A stretch of 26,233 bases of DNA, taken from contig DASZYF010000222.1 in assembly GCA_035545535.1 (NCBI GenBank), positions 1 to 26,233 on the forward strand, in the 5' to 3' direction. Under the pieces are notes generated by a model that ran no database searches, was not told the DNA's origin, and was given only the letters and a program-made list of their open reading frames with translations. A program made the translations under genes and the position numbers. Below, one piece after another: positions 7,770 through 15,520 of this stretch. Origin of the DNA: DASZYF01 sp035545535 (GTDB lineage Bacteria; Actinomycetota; Actinomycetes; Mycobacteriales; CAJCIY01). The first letter of the stretch is position 1. Each line of letters opens with the position of its first letter.

Positions 7770-9326
7770 TCACTCCCACTCGATGGTGCCGGGCGGCTTG
7801 CTGGTGATGTCCAGGGTCACGCGGTTGATCTGCGGCACCTCGTTGGTGATGCGGGTGGAGATCCGCGCAAGCACGTCGTAGGGGACGCGCGCCCAGTCGG
7901 CCGTCATGGCGTCCTCGGACGTCACGGGGCGCAGCACCACGGGGTGGCCGTAGGTGCGGCCGTCGCCCTGCACGCCGACGGAGCGGACATCGCCGAGCAG
8001 CACGACGGGGCACTGCCAGATCTCGCGGTCGAGGCCCGCGGCGGACATCTCCTCGCGTGCGATCGCGTCGGCGGCCCGCAGCACCTCGAGCCGGTCGTGG
8101 GTGACCTCGCCGACGATGCGGATGCCCAGGCCCGGGCCGGGGAACGGCTGGCGCCACACGATGTCGGCCGGCAGGCCGAGCTCGCTGCCCACCGCACGGA
8201 CCTCGTCCTTGAACAGGGTGCGGAGCGGCTCGACCAACGTGAACTGCAGGTCGTCGGGCAGGCCGCCCACATTGTGGTGGCTCTTGATGGTGGCCGCACC
8301 GGTGCCGCCTCCGGACTCGACCACGTCCGGGTAGAGGGTGCCCTGCACGAGGAACTCGACCTGCTCGTGCGCGCTGACCTCACGGGCCGCCGCCTCGAAC
8401 ACGCGGATGAACTCGCGGCCGATGATCTTGCGCTTCTCCTCCGGGTCGGTGACCCCGGCGAGCGCGTCGAGGAAGCGCTGCTGCGCGTCGACGACGTGCA
8501 GCTTCACGCCGGTGGCCGCGACGAAGTCCTTCTCCACCTGCTCGGCCTCGCCCTGGCGCAGCAAGCCGTGGTCGACGAACACGCACGTCAGCTGCTCCCC
8601 CACCGCGCGCTGCACGAGCGCGGCGGCGACCGCGGAGTCGACGCCACCGGACAGACCGCACAGCACGCGCTTGCCGCCCACCTGGGCACGCACCTGCTCG
8701 ACGGCCTGGTCGACGATCGTGACCATCGTCCACGTCGGACGGCAGCCGGCGATGTCGTAGAGGAAGCGCTCGAGCACCTTCTGCCCGTGCTCGGTGTGCA
8801 GCACCTCCGGGTGGAACTGGACCCCGGCGTGCTTGTGCGCGACGTCCTCGAACGCGGCCACGGGGACGACGGCCGTCGACGCGGTGACGGTGAACCCGGG
8901 CGGCGCGTCGGTGACCGTGTCGCCGTGGCTCATCCAGACGCTCTGCTCGGCGGGCAAGCCCTTGAACAGCACGCCGTCACCGGCGGTGCGCAGCGCCGTC
9001 CGCCCGTACTCGCGGGCGCCGGTGGGCGCGACCGTGCCGCCGAGCTCGCGGGCCTGGACCTGGAAGCCGTAGCAGATGCCGAAGGTGGGGACGCCCGCGG
9101 AGAAGACCGCCGGGTCGAGCGTCGGGGCCCCCTCGGCGTACACGCTCGACGGGCCGCCGGACAGGATGATCGCCTTGGGGTTGCGGGAGAGCATCTCGGC
9201 GGCCGGCATCGTCGACGGGACGATCTCGGAGAAGACGTGCGCCTCGCGCACCCGGCGCGCGATCAGCTGCGCGTACTGCGCCCCGAAGTCGACGACCAGG
9301 ACCAGGTCGTGGTCCACGCTGCTCAT
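7770..9326 (-). CDS. guaA: GMP synthase (glutamine-hydrolysing)
   Basis: GuaA converts XMP to GMP using ATP and glutamine. The 518-residue protein, of usual length, has an N-terminal class I glutamine amidotransferase domain: Cys85 in GICYGFQ, with His172 and Glu174 in VQFHPEV. It then has the ATP pyrophosphatase domain with the P-loop SGGVDS (226-231), and a C-terminal dimerisation domain ending in the family's typical GTIEWE. Thus both ammonia-producing and ammonia-using halves look intact. The ATG at 9326 is preceded by TAGACT and six bases, suggesting a leaderless transcript. The gene lies in the same direction as guaB and guaB3 but is separated from them by a secreted-protein gene. Confidence 0.97.
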   Translation of the reverse strand: MSSVDHDLVLVVDFGAQYAQLIARRVREAHVFSEIVPSTMPAAEMLSRNPKAIILSGGPSSVYAEGAPTLDPAVFSAGVPTFGICYGFQVQARELGGTVAPTGAREYGRTALRTAGDGVLFKGLPAEQSVWMSHGDTVTDAPPGFTVTASTAVVPVAAFEDVAHKHAGVQFHPEVLHTEHGQKVLERFLYDIAGCRPTWTMVTIVDQAVEQVRAQVGGKRVLCGLSGGVDSAVAAALVQRAVGEQLTCVFVDHGLLRQGEAEQVEKDFVAATGVKLHVVDAQQRFLDALAGVTDPEEKRKIIGREFIRVFEAAAREVSAHEQVEFLVQGTLYPDVVESGGGTGAATIKSHHNVGGLPDDLQFTLVEPLRTLFKDEVRAVGSELGLPADIVWRQPFPGPGLGIRIVGEVTHDRLEVLRAADAIAREEMSAAGLDREIWQCPVVLLGDVRSVGVQGDGRTYGHPVVLRPVTSEDAMTADWARVPYDVLARISTRITNEVPQINRVTLDITSKPPGTIEWE

Positions 9327-9332
9327 GGCGGG

Positions 9333-9338
9333 AGTCTA
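9333..9338 (-). promoter_or_regulatory. -10 element of a leaderless promoter for guaA
   Basis: TAGACT on the minus strand, then CCCGCC, then the ATG of guaA. It is a TANNNT match with six-base spacing and no Shine-Dalgarno sequence between, so the mRNA probably begins at the start codon. Confidence 0.55.
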
Positions 9339-9376
9339 GTGAGCCCGGCTCAGCCGCTCGGCGGCGGCCCGGCCGG

Positions 9377-11002
9377 TCAGGAGCCGGTGATCTTGAACGG
9401 CTTGCCGCGCCCGTCGACCGCGTAGCGACCGGCTCGCGCGACGCCGCTGACGACGGGCAGCACCGCCGTGCGCTTGCCGCACGGGACCGAGACCATGGCC
9501 TTCCACGACCCGAAGCCGGACGTCTTGGCCTTGGTCGTCGTCGCGGTGGCCAGCAGCTTGGCGAACGACCCGAACACCTTCACCTTCTGACCGACGGTCC
9601 AGGGGGCCGCGTTGCCCGTGACCTGCACGAGGCAGCTCCTGGCCTTGTGCACGTCGTGGCCCTTGTGCAGGTAGCGCGACGCCGAGACCTTGGCGACCGC
9701 CTGCAACGCACGGGTCACCGTGCGCGTGCCGTCGGAGGCCGACAGCACGGCGTTGACGGGCAGCGTGAAGCTCGTCCCCCAGTGGCCGGTGCCGTCGACC
9801 GTGACCGCGGGCAACGGCGTGCTCGTGAGCGCGGTGACGCGCTTGAGCTTCAGGGTGAGCGTGGCTCCGGGTGCGCCGGTGCCCCACACCGAGACGGTCT
9901 GACCGGACGGCTTCTTGTCCAGCGCAGTGGTGATGGCGAGCCCCGGCACCACCGGCCCGCAGCGCGCGTCCGGGTCGATGTCGTTCGGGTAGCCGGGCGC
10001 CGGTCCGGGCTTGCCCTGCACCATGACGATCGGCCCGCCGTTGGGCCCGGTCTTGCCGCACCACTTCGTGCGCATCGCCTGCGCGTCACCGCTGAAGTCC
10101 GGGTACCAGTAGGGGACGCTCGCGAACGTCGTCGTGTCCCCGCCGGTGATGACCTTCCAGTCGCCCAGGGGCGATCCGTAGATGCCCACCGACGACACCC
10201 GCTGCGGGTAGGCCAGCAGGCCGTCGACGTAGCCCTGGATCGCCGCGATGTTGCCCTGCTGCGCGGCCGCCTTGTCCGCCGCCGAGGCGCTGGACGAGCA
10301 CGCGTTCTGCTTCCAGTAGCCCTCGGAGCAGCCCTCGACGTCGACCCACCACCGCACGGGCGCCTGCGGCTGCAGGCACACCCCACCGGCGTTGTCGGGA
10401 GAGAGCTCCCCGTCGCAGGCGACGTCGAACACCGCGGCCTTGGCCGCGTTGTAGCCGTAGTCGTAGTCGCAGCCCGTGTCGCCGTTCTTGCCGGTGCACG
10501 CCTTGGGGCCTGCGGTGGTGCTCCGCCAGCGCGCGTCGGACGCGTTCGTGTCGCCCGCGAAGATGTAGAGGTCGGCCGGCTCCGGCGATGCGGTCGCCCA
10601 GGCCCACTGGCTGGTGAGGCACTTGTTGATCGCGCCGTACGCAGCGCCCACGACCTGGACGACGCCGAAGGCCCGCGTCGCGGGCAGCGTCGTCCCGCAC
10701 TGGAACCGCGACACGTCGTAGCCGGTGCAGCCGGATGTCGGGGCGAGCGTCGGCGATGCGCTCGCCGAGGGCGACGCCGTCGTCGAGGGGCCGAGCTGGA
10801 TGCCGGTCGCGGTGGGGCTCGGCGACGGGCTGGGTGACGGCGTGACGGTCGGGGAGGGCGACGGCGTCGGGTACGAGCAGGTCGCGTCGGCGGTCTTGGC
10901 GGGCGCGGCGGCCAGCGCGGTGGGCACCGCGGCGGTCAGCGCGGCGGACAGAGGGACGACGACCCCGAGGAACGCAGCCAGGCGTGGTCGGGTGACGGAC
11001 AC
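9377..11002 (-). CDS. Secreted GH25-like/DUF1906-type TIM-barrel protein with Ig-like C-terminus
   Basis: A 541-residue exported protein. It begins with a signal peptide (LAAFLGVVVPLSAALTAAVP, probable cleavage after ALA) and a low-complexity Ser/Pro/Thr linker (near residues 40-95, SPSPTVTPSPSPSPSPTATG). A domain then opens with GYDVSRFQCG and holds CDYDYGYNAA and WWVDVEG. These landmarks match the actinobacterial glycoside-hydrolase-25-like or Rv2525c/DUF1906-type group, where the Asp-x-Glu of VDVEG is at the putative active site. The last ~190 residues look like beta-sandwich repeats. Action on peptidoglycan or other wall glycan is inferred only. The start at 11002 has AGGAGG nine bases upstream; another GTG at 11008 is only three bases from it. 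Confidence 0.72.
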   Translation of the reverse strand: MSVTRPRLAAFLGVVVPLSAALTAAVPTALAAAPAKTADATCSYPTPSPSPTVTPSPSPSPSPTATGIQLGPSTTASPSASASPTLAPTSGCTGYDVSRFQCGTTLPATRAFGVVQVVGAAYGAINKCLTSQWAWATASPEPADLYIFAGDTNASDARWRSTTAGPKACTGKNGDTGCDYDYGYNAAKAAVFDVACDGELSPDNAGGVCLQPQAPVRWWVDVEGCSEGYWKQNACSSSASAADKAAAQQGNIAAIQGYVDGLLAYPQRVSSVGIYGSPLGDWKVITGGDTTTFASVPYWYPDFSGDAQAMRTKWCGKTGPNGGPIVMVQGKPGPAPGYPNDIDPDARCGPVVPGLAITTALDKKPSGQTVSVWGTGAPGATLTLKLKRVTALTSTPLPAVTVDGTGHWGTSFTLPVNAVLSASDGTRTVTRALQAVAKVSASRYLHKGHDVHKARSCLVQVTGNAAPWTVGQKVKVFGSFAKLLATATTTKAKTSGFGSWKAMVSVPCGKRTAVLPVVSGVARAGRYAVDGRGKPFKITGS

Positions 11003-11045
11003 GCGCACAGACCTCCTCGTCCCCTTGTCACCCACCGCTGCGATG

Positions 11046-11051
11046 AGGCTA
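11046..11051 (-). promoter_or_regulatory. Possible -10 element upstream of the GH25-like gene
   Basis: TAGCCT on the minus strand matches TANNNT and lies 44 bases before the chosen start, leaving a short leader with a strong AGGAGG. The -35 region is not recognisable. The rest of the 137-base gap shows only a possible inverted repeat, CCGCCCTC (11071-11078) with GAGGGCGG (11108-11115). Confidence 0.3.
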
Positions 11052-11139
11052 ACCCGCACATCGGCGGTCGCCGCCCTCGTGTTGCGGGCGTGGCGAAGAG
11101 TTCCCTGGAGGGCGGTGACGCTCGGTGACCGGACCGGGC

Positions 11140-12312
11140 TCAGTCCCGCGCGCCCATCCCGACGCCCTGTGCGCGCTGCAGCGCCTTGCCCTCGGTCTGC
11201 AGCGCGGGCGCGACGATGAGCTCGACCTTCTGGAACTCCTTGAGGTTGGAGTAGCCAGCGGTCGCGAGCGACGTGCGCAGCCCGCCGAACAGGTTCATCG
11301 TCCCGTCGTTCACCGGCGCCGGGCCGACGAGCACTTCCTCGAGCGAGCCGACGGTGCCGACGCGCACCCGCGCGCCGCGCGGCAGCTCGGGGTGGAACGT
11401 CGCCATCCCCCAGTGGTAGCCACCGCCGGGCGCCTCGCTGGCGCGCGCGAGCGGTGAGCCGAGCATCACCGCGTCGGCGCCGCACGCGATCGCCTTCGCG
11501 ATGTCACCGCCGGTGCGCATGCCGCCGTCGGCGATGACGTGCACGTAACGGCCACCGCTCTCGTCGAGGTAGTCACGGCGGGCGGCCGCGGCGTCGACGA
11601 TCGACGTCGCCATCGGCACCCCGAGGCCGAGGACGCCGCGCGTCGTGCACGCCTGGCCCGGGCCGACGCCCACGAGCACGCCCGCCGCCCCGGTGCGCAT
11701 GAGGTGCAGCGCGGTCTGGTACGTGGCGCAGCCGCCGACGACCACCGGCACGTCGAGGTCGGCGATGAACCTCTTCAGGTTCAGCGGCTCGGAGCGCGAT
11801 GACACGTGCTCGGCGGACACGACCGTGCCCTGGATGACGAAGATGTCGACGCCGGCCGACAGCACGGCCTGGTGGAAGCGCTTGACGCGCGGCGGTGTGA
11901 GCGACGCCGCGACGGTGACGCCCGCCTCGCGGATCTGGGCGACGCGCTTGCCGATCAGCTCCTCCTTGACCGGCTCGGCGTAGATCTCCTGCATGCGCCG
12001 CGTCGCGATGCCGTCGGGCAGCTGGGCGATCTCGGCGAGCAGCGGCTCGGGGTCGTCGTAGCGGGTCCAGAGGCCCTCGAGGTTGAGCACGCCGAGCCCC
12101 CCGAGCCGGCCGACCTCGATCGCGGTCTGCGGCGACATGACGCCGTCCATCGCGCTCGCGAGCAGCGGGATCTCGAAGCGGTAGGCGTCGATCTCCCAGG
12201 AGATGTTGACGTCCTCCGGGTCACGCGTGCGCCGGCTCGGGACGATCGCGACGTCGTCCAGCGAGTACGCGCGCCGGGCGAACCGGCCCTTGCCGATCTC
12301 GACTTCCGCCAT
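11140..12312 (-). CDS. guaB3: GuaB3 family IMP dehydrogenase-related protein
   Basis: The 390-residue protein is a TIM barrel of the IMPDH/GMP reductase superfamily without CBS domains. It contains the catalytic-loop cysteine (Cys222 in GPGQACTTRG), the phosphate-binding IADGGMRTGGDIAK, and MLGSPLARA. It matches the actinobacterial GuaB3 group (Rv3410c type). GuaB3 from a cyanobacterium has been reported to act as a GMP reductase, so salvage from GMP to IMP is a reasonable expectation, not proven here. The gene starts three bases after the guaB stop, forming a two-gene operon. At the position where guaB carries an intein, GuaB3 reads GPG-Q-A-C; a Gln there could not act as the +1 splicing nucleophile. 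Confidence 0.92.
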   Translation of the reverse strand: MAEVEIGKGRFARRAYSLDDVAIVPSRRTRDPEDVNISWEIDAYRFEIPLLASAMDGVMSPQTAIEVGRLGGLGVLNLEGLWTRYDDPEPLLAEIAQLPDGIATRRMQEIYAEPVKEELIGKRVAQIREAGVTVAASLTPPRVKRFHQAVLSAGVDIFVIQGTVVSAEHVSSRSEPLNLKRFIADLDVPVVVGGCATYQTALHLMRTGAAGVLVGVGPGQACTTRGVLGLGVPMATSIVDAAAARRDYLDESGGRYVHVIADGGMRTGGDIAKAIACGADAVMLGSPLARASEAPGGGYHWGMATFHPELPRGARVRVGTVGSLEEVLVGPAPVNDGTMNLFGGLRTSLATAGYSNLKEFQKVELIVAPALQTEGKALQRAQGVGMGARD

Positions 12313-12315
12313 GTG

Positions 12316-14976
12316 TCAGCGCCCCAGGTAGTTCGGTGCTTCGACGGTCATCTGGATGTCGTGGGGGTGCGACTCCTTCAGACCAGCCGCGGTGATGCGG
12401 ACGAGCCGGGCGTTCTGCTGCAGCTCGGCGATGGTGTTCGCGCCGGCGTAGCCCATCGCGGCGCGCAGCCCGCCGACGAGCTGGTGCGCGACGGCCTGCA
12501 GGGCGCCGCGGTAGGGCACCTGGCCCTCGACACCTTCCGGCACGAGCTTCTCGTCGGACAGCACGTCGTCCTGGAAGTACCGGTCCTTCGAGTACGACTT
12601 GGCCTGACCACGGGACTGCATGGCGCCGAGCGAGCCCATGCCGCGGTAGCTCTTGTACTGCTTGCCGTTGACGAACAGCAGCTCGCCCGGGCTCTCCTCG
12701 ACCCCGGCCAGCAGCGAGCCGAGCATCACGCTGTCCGCGCCGACGGCCAGCGCCTTCGCGATGTCACCGGAGTACTGCAGGCCACCGTCGGCGATCACGG
12801 GGACGCCCGCCGGTCGGCACGCGGCGACTGCTTCCGCGATCGCCGTCACCTGCGGCACCCCGACACCCGCAACGACCCGCGTGGTGCAGATGCTGTTGTG
12901 CACGATCACGTTGCCCGCGATGAAGCTGTGGCTGTCGTCCTCGACCTCGATGTCGTACACAGGAACGGCCGTGTGCAGGTCTCGCACCTCGAGGAGCTTG
13001 ACGATCGCGTGCTCGTCGAGGTGTCGCTTGCCATGCGTCGTGCTGAGCCGCACCTTCCAGCTCGGGTTGCAGCGATCAACGTCGATGCCGACGAGCCCGC
13101 CGGCGGTCGGTGCCTCGAGCTCGGTGTTCGGGAGCGTTCCTTCGACGAGGTGGCAGAGCACCGCGAAGAGCTCCGCGAGCCGTCGTGATGTGTTGCGGAA
13201 GCACGTCCGTCCACTCGAATCGATGTGACCATCGGAGTCGACCAGTCCGTCGAAGAGACCGCGCAGGTAGGCGGGGTCGTCGCACAGCCACTTCGCCGGC
13301 AGGTGCTTCTCGGTCTTCTTCCCGCACTCTGCGAGCAGCAGCGCCCACTGCCGGCTCCACAGGTTGAGGTGCTGCACGCCACCCGTGACGCCACCATCGA
13401 CGAGGTCGACGCCCGTGACGTTCCGCACCGCGGTCCGGAGCCGCTCGATCACCGCCGTTTCGTGCGCGCCCGGATAGAACCGAACGCTGCCGATCCTCGA
13501 CGTCCCAGCGCGCGCCGCGTTCAGGAACGCGTGGCCGTCGCCGAGGAAGAACCCCAGCATGTAGCCGAGGTCCGCACTGGGAACGATCGTCGTGTTGTAA
13601 CGACCGAGCCGCGACTGACGCTCGGCGTAGTCGGTCAGGTCGATGGTGAACGACTCGGGGAGCTCGAACGTCAGGTGCGCCGGACTGAGCAGCGCTGCGC
13701 GCTCGACCGCACCGATCTCTTCCCAACGGATCTTCGACGCCCCGAGCCGCGTCGGCCCGGCGAGCGCCTTGGCATAGCCACGCGACCGGAGGACCCCAGG
13801 TGAGACCGTGCTGAGATCGCCGATGAGGAAGCGGTGGTCGGGCGTGCAGACGATCTCCTCGCCCGACGCGACGTGCCGCACAGCCACGACGTCGCGGACA
13901 CCGGTGCACCACGCCTTGACCACCGAGGTCGGCTTGCCGCTGCCGGTGATGACCCGGTCGCCCTCACGGACGTCCTCGATGTTCTTGTACGTGCCGTCCG
14001 CCATCAGCACACGCGTGCCCGCCGCGAAGCAGCCCGGGCCGACACCGACCTTGACGGCGTCGGCGCCGGCCTGCACGAGGGCGAGCGCGCCCTCGTAGGT
14101 GGCGACGTTGCCGCCGCAGACGTCGACCCGGTCCTTGAGCTCGGCCTTCAACCGCGAGACCGTCTCCAGCACCGCGCGTGAGTGGCCGTGCGCGGTGTCG
14201 ACGACGATGACGTCGACGCCCGCCTCGACGAGCGACAGCGCCCGCTTGTAGGCGTCGTCGCCGACGCCGACCGCGGCGGCCGCGACGAGCCGACCGTCGC
14301 CGTCCTTGGTGGCCAGTGGGTACTGCTGGCGCTTGACGAAGTCCTTCACCGTGATGAGCCCGCGCAGGTGACCGGAGTCGTCGACGAGCGGCAGCTTCTC
14401 GATCTTGTGCTTCGCGAGCAGCGTCATCGCGTCGTCACCGTCGATGCCCACGGGGCCGGTGATGAGCGGCATCGGCGTCATGACGTCGCGCACCGCGCGG
14501 GTGTAGTCCTTCTCGAACCGGATGTCGCGGTTGGTGACGATGCCGAGGAGCACGCCTTCGGCGTCGGTGACCGGGACGCCGCTGATGCGGTAGCGCCCCA
14601 TGAGCTGGTCGGCCTCGGCGATGGTCGTGTCCGGCGTGCAGGTGACCGGCGAGGCGACCATGCCCGACTCGGACCGCTTCACGAGGTCGACCTGGGCCAC
14701 CTGCTCCTCGACCGGCAGGTTGCGGTGCAGCACGCCGACACCGCCCTGGCGCGCCATGGCGATGGCCATGCGCGCCTCGGTGACGGTGTCCATGGCCGAG
14801 CTGACCAACGGGACGTTGAGGCGCACCGACCGCGACAGGCGGGTCGAGGTGTCGGCCTGGCTGGGGATGACGTCGGACTCGGCCGGCAGCAGCAGGACGT
14901 CGTCGTAGGTCAGGCCCGTGTAGGTGAGCTTGCCTCCCAGGGAGGCGGCGTACGTGGCGATCTCGTCCGGTGTCAC
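12316..14976 (-). CDS. guaB: IMP dehydrogenase precursor containing an intein
   Basis: GuaB oxidises IMP to XMP with NAD+, the committed step to GMP. The 886-residue frame comprises a 315-residue N-extein, a 379-residue intein and a 192-residue C-extein. The exteins together total 507 residues, normal for IMPDH. The N-extein holds the start of the barrel (YDDVLLLPAESDV), then a CBS-pair module at about 100-220, then VDTAHGHS and the loop VGVGPG. The C-extein opens with S-I-C-T-T-R, where Cys697 is the catalytic thiol, followed by VIADGGLQYSGDIAKA and the flap residues YRGMGSLGAM. The GTG start at 14976 is chosen because AGGAGG lies eight bases upstream; the first in-frame start at 15012 has none. 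guaB3 follows three bases downstream. Confidence 0.95.
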   Translation of the reverse strand: MTPDEIATYAASLGGKLTYTGLTYDDVLLLPAESDVIPSQADTSTRLSRSVRLNVPLVSSAMDTVTEARMAIAMARQGGVGVLHRNLPVEEQVAQVDLVKRSESGMVASPVTCTPDTTIAEADQLMGRYRISGVPVTDAEGVLLGIVTNRDIRFEKDYTRAVRDVMTPMPLITGPVGIDGDDAMTLLAKHKIEKLPLVDDSGHLRGLITVKDFVKRQQYPLATKDGDGRLVAAAAVGVGDDAYKRALSLVEAGVDVIVVDTAHGHSRAVLETVSRLKAELKDRVDVCGGNVATYEGALALVQAGADAVKVGVGPGCFAAGTRVLMADGTYKNIEDVREGDRVITGSGKPTSVVKAWCTGVRDVVAVRHVASGEEIVCTPDHRFLIGDLSTVSPGVLRSRGYAKALAGPTRLGASKIRWEEIGAVERAALLSPAHLTFELPESFTIDLTDYAERQSRLGRYNTTIVPSADLGYMLGFFLGDGHAFLNAARAGTSRIGSVRFYPGAHETAVIERLRTAVRNVTGVDLVDGGVTGGVQHLNLWSRQWALLLAECGKKTEKHLPAKWLCDDPAYLRGLFDGLVDSDGHIDSSGRTCFRNTSRRLAELFAVLCHLVEGTLPNTELEAPTAGGLVGIDVDRCNPSWKVRLSTTHGKRHLDEHAIVKLLEVRDLHTAVPVYDIEVEDDSHSFIAGNVIVHNSICTTRVVAGVGVPQVTAIAEAVAACRPAGVPVIADGGLQYSGDIAKALAVGADSVMLGSLLAGVEESPGELLFVNGKQYKSYRGMGSLGAMQSRGQAKSYSKDRYFQDDVLSDEKLVPEGVEGQVPYRGALQAVAHQLVGGLRAAMGYAGANTIAELQQNARLVRITAAGLKESHPHDIQMTVEAPNYLGR
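12895..14031 (-). other. Intein with LAGLIDADG (DOD) homing endonuclease domain, inserted in the IMPDH catalytic loop
   Basis: The 379-residue element starts at a Cys (CFAAGTRVLMADG) and ends VIVHN, with Ser as the +1 extein residue. Splicing landmarks are block A (Cys1), block B (VCTPDHRFLI with Thr63 and His66), block F (VYDIEVEDDSHSF) and block G (penultimate His378, Asn379). Two DOD endonuclease motifs are present: LGYMLGFFLGDG (Asp165) and LFDGLVDSDG (Asp267). Both motif aspartates are kept, so the nuclease may be active. Splicing joins GPG to SICTTR and rebuilds the standard active-site loop. The central endonuclease part uses more A/T-ending codons (gat, ggt, cga, aca, tca, agt, gaa, tat) than the exteins, which suggests transfer. 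Confidence 0.95.
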
Positions 14977-15010
14977 CGGGACGTCCTCCTGCTGGCTCGC
15001 GCGAGACACC

Positions 15011-15016
15011 ATCCTA
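15011..15016 (-). promoter_or_regulatory. -10 element for the guaB-guaB3 operon
   Basis: TAGGAT on the minus strand fits TANNNT and lies 34 bases before the GTG start at 14976, allowing a leader of about 28 bases that includes AGGAGG. The -35 region is GC-rich and not recognisable. It lies in the 119-base gap shared with the divergent DUF5319 gene. Confidence 0.5.
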
Positions 15017-15083
15017 CGCAGCGGGCGTTGCGGTCCCCGCGCGCCGGGTCCCCAGGTCCATGGGCGGGCGCCCCGTGGCGGCG

Positions 15084-15089
15084 TACCGT
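15084..15089 (+). promoter_or_regulatory. -10 element of a leaderless promoter for the DUF5319 gene
   Basis: TACCGT followed by six bases and the GTG at 15096, with no ribosome-binding sequence in between. The spacing is that of a leaderless transcript. This also supports the upstream GTG over the ATG at 15108. Confidence 0.5.
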
Positions 15090-15095
15090 TGAGAC

Positions 15096-15494
15096 GTGCC
15101 TGCGTCGATGCCGCCGGACCCGTTCGCGGGCGACCCGGACGACCCCGCGGTGGAGCTCGCCGCGCTCGACGAGGACCCGGAGGACGCGCTCGAGCCGCTG
15201 TCGCCGGACGAGCGGGAGAACGTGCTCGACGACCTCGAGGACGTCGACGTGTTCGCCGCCCTGCTGGAGCCGCGGGGCATCCGCGGGCTGGTCGTCGACT
15301 GCGCCGACTGCAACGAGGAGCACTTCTTCGCGTGGGAGCTGCTCCGCGCCAACCTGCGGCACCTGCTCGACAGCGGCACGCCGCGCGTGCACGAGCCGGC
15401 CTACGACCCGGACCCGCTGCACTACGTGACGTGGGAGTACGCCCGCGGCTACGCCGACGGTGTCATGGCGGCCGACGAGCCCGCCACCAGCTGA
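15096..15494 (+). CDS. DUF5319 family acidic protein
   Basis: The 132-residue protein is strongly acidic in its first half (runs such as LAALDEDPEDALEPLSPDER). It then has CADCNEEHFFAWELL and a conserved-looking ending, LHYVTWEYARGYADG. This pattern, its length and its position divergent from guaB match the actinobacterial DUF5319 family (Rv3412 type). Function is unknown. The CxxC pair could bind metal or be redox-active, but that is only a guess. It ends 15 bases from the convergent stop of the BldM-like regulator. Confidence 0.85.
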   Translation: MPASMPPDPFAGDPDDPAVELAALDEDPEDALEPLSPDERENVLDDLEDVDVFAALLEPRGIRGLVVDCADCNEEHFFAWELLRANLRHLLDSGTPRVHEPAYDPDPLHYVTWEYARGYADGVMAADEPATS

Positions 15495-15520
15495 CGTCCT
15501 CGCTGACGTTTAGCTGACGT
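15490..15520. repeat. Three GCTGACGT direct repeats across convergent gene ends
   Basis: The 8-mer GCTGACGT occurs at 15490-15497, 15502-15509 and 15513-15520. The copies include the stop codon of the DUF5319 gene and flank that of the response regulator gene. Spacing of 12 and 11 bases is about one helical turn. Function is unknown; it could be chance or a protein-binding site. Confidence 0.55.

Noticed and set aside
11071..11115. Terminator for the guaB-guaB3 operon
   Set aside because: The CCGCCCTC/GAGGGCGG pairing has a loop of about 29 bases and no T-run, too weak to call.
11003..11139. c-di-AMP (ydaO-type) riboswitch upstream of the secreted GH25-like gene, as is known for some actinobacterial wall hydrolases
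   Set aside because: The gap is short and I could not identify the conserved core elements.
12316..14976. guaB as two fragments or a frameshifted/pseudogenised gene interrupted by foreign DNA
   Set aside because: The insert is in frame throughout and has all splicing blocks. The flanks join exactly to a normal 507-residue IMPDH, so an intein explains it.
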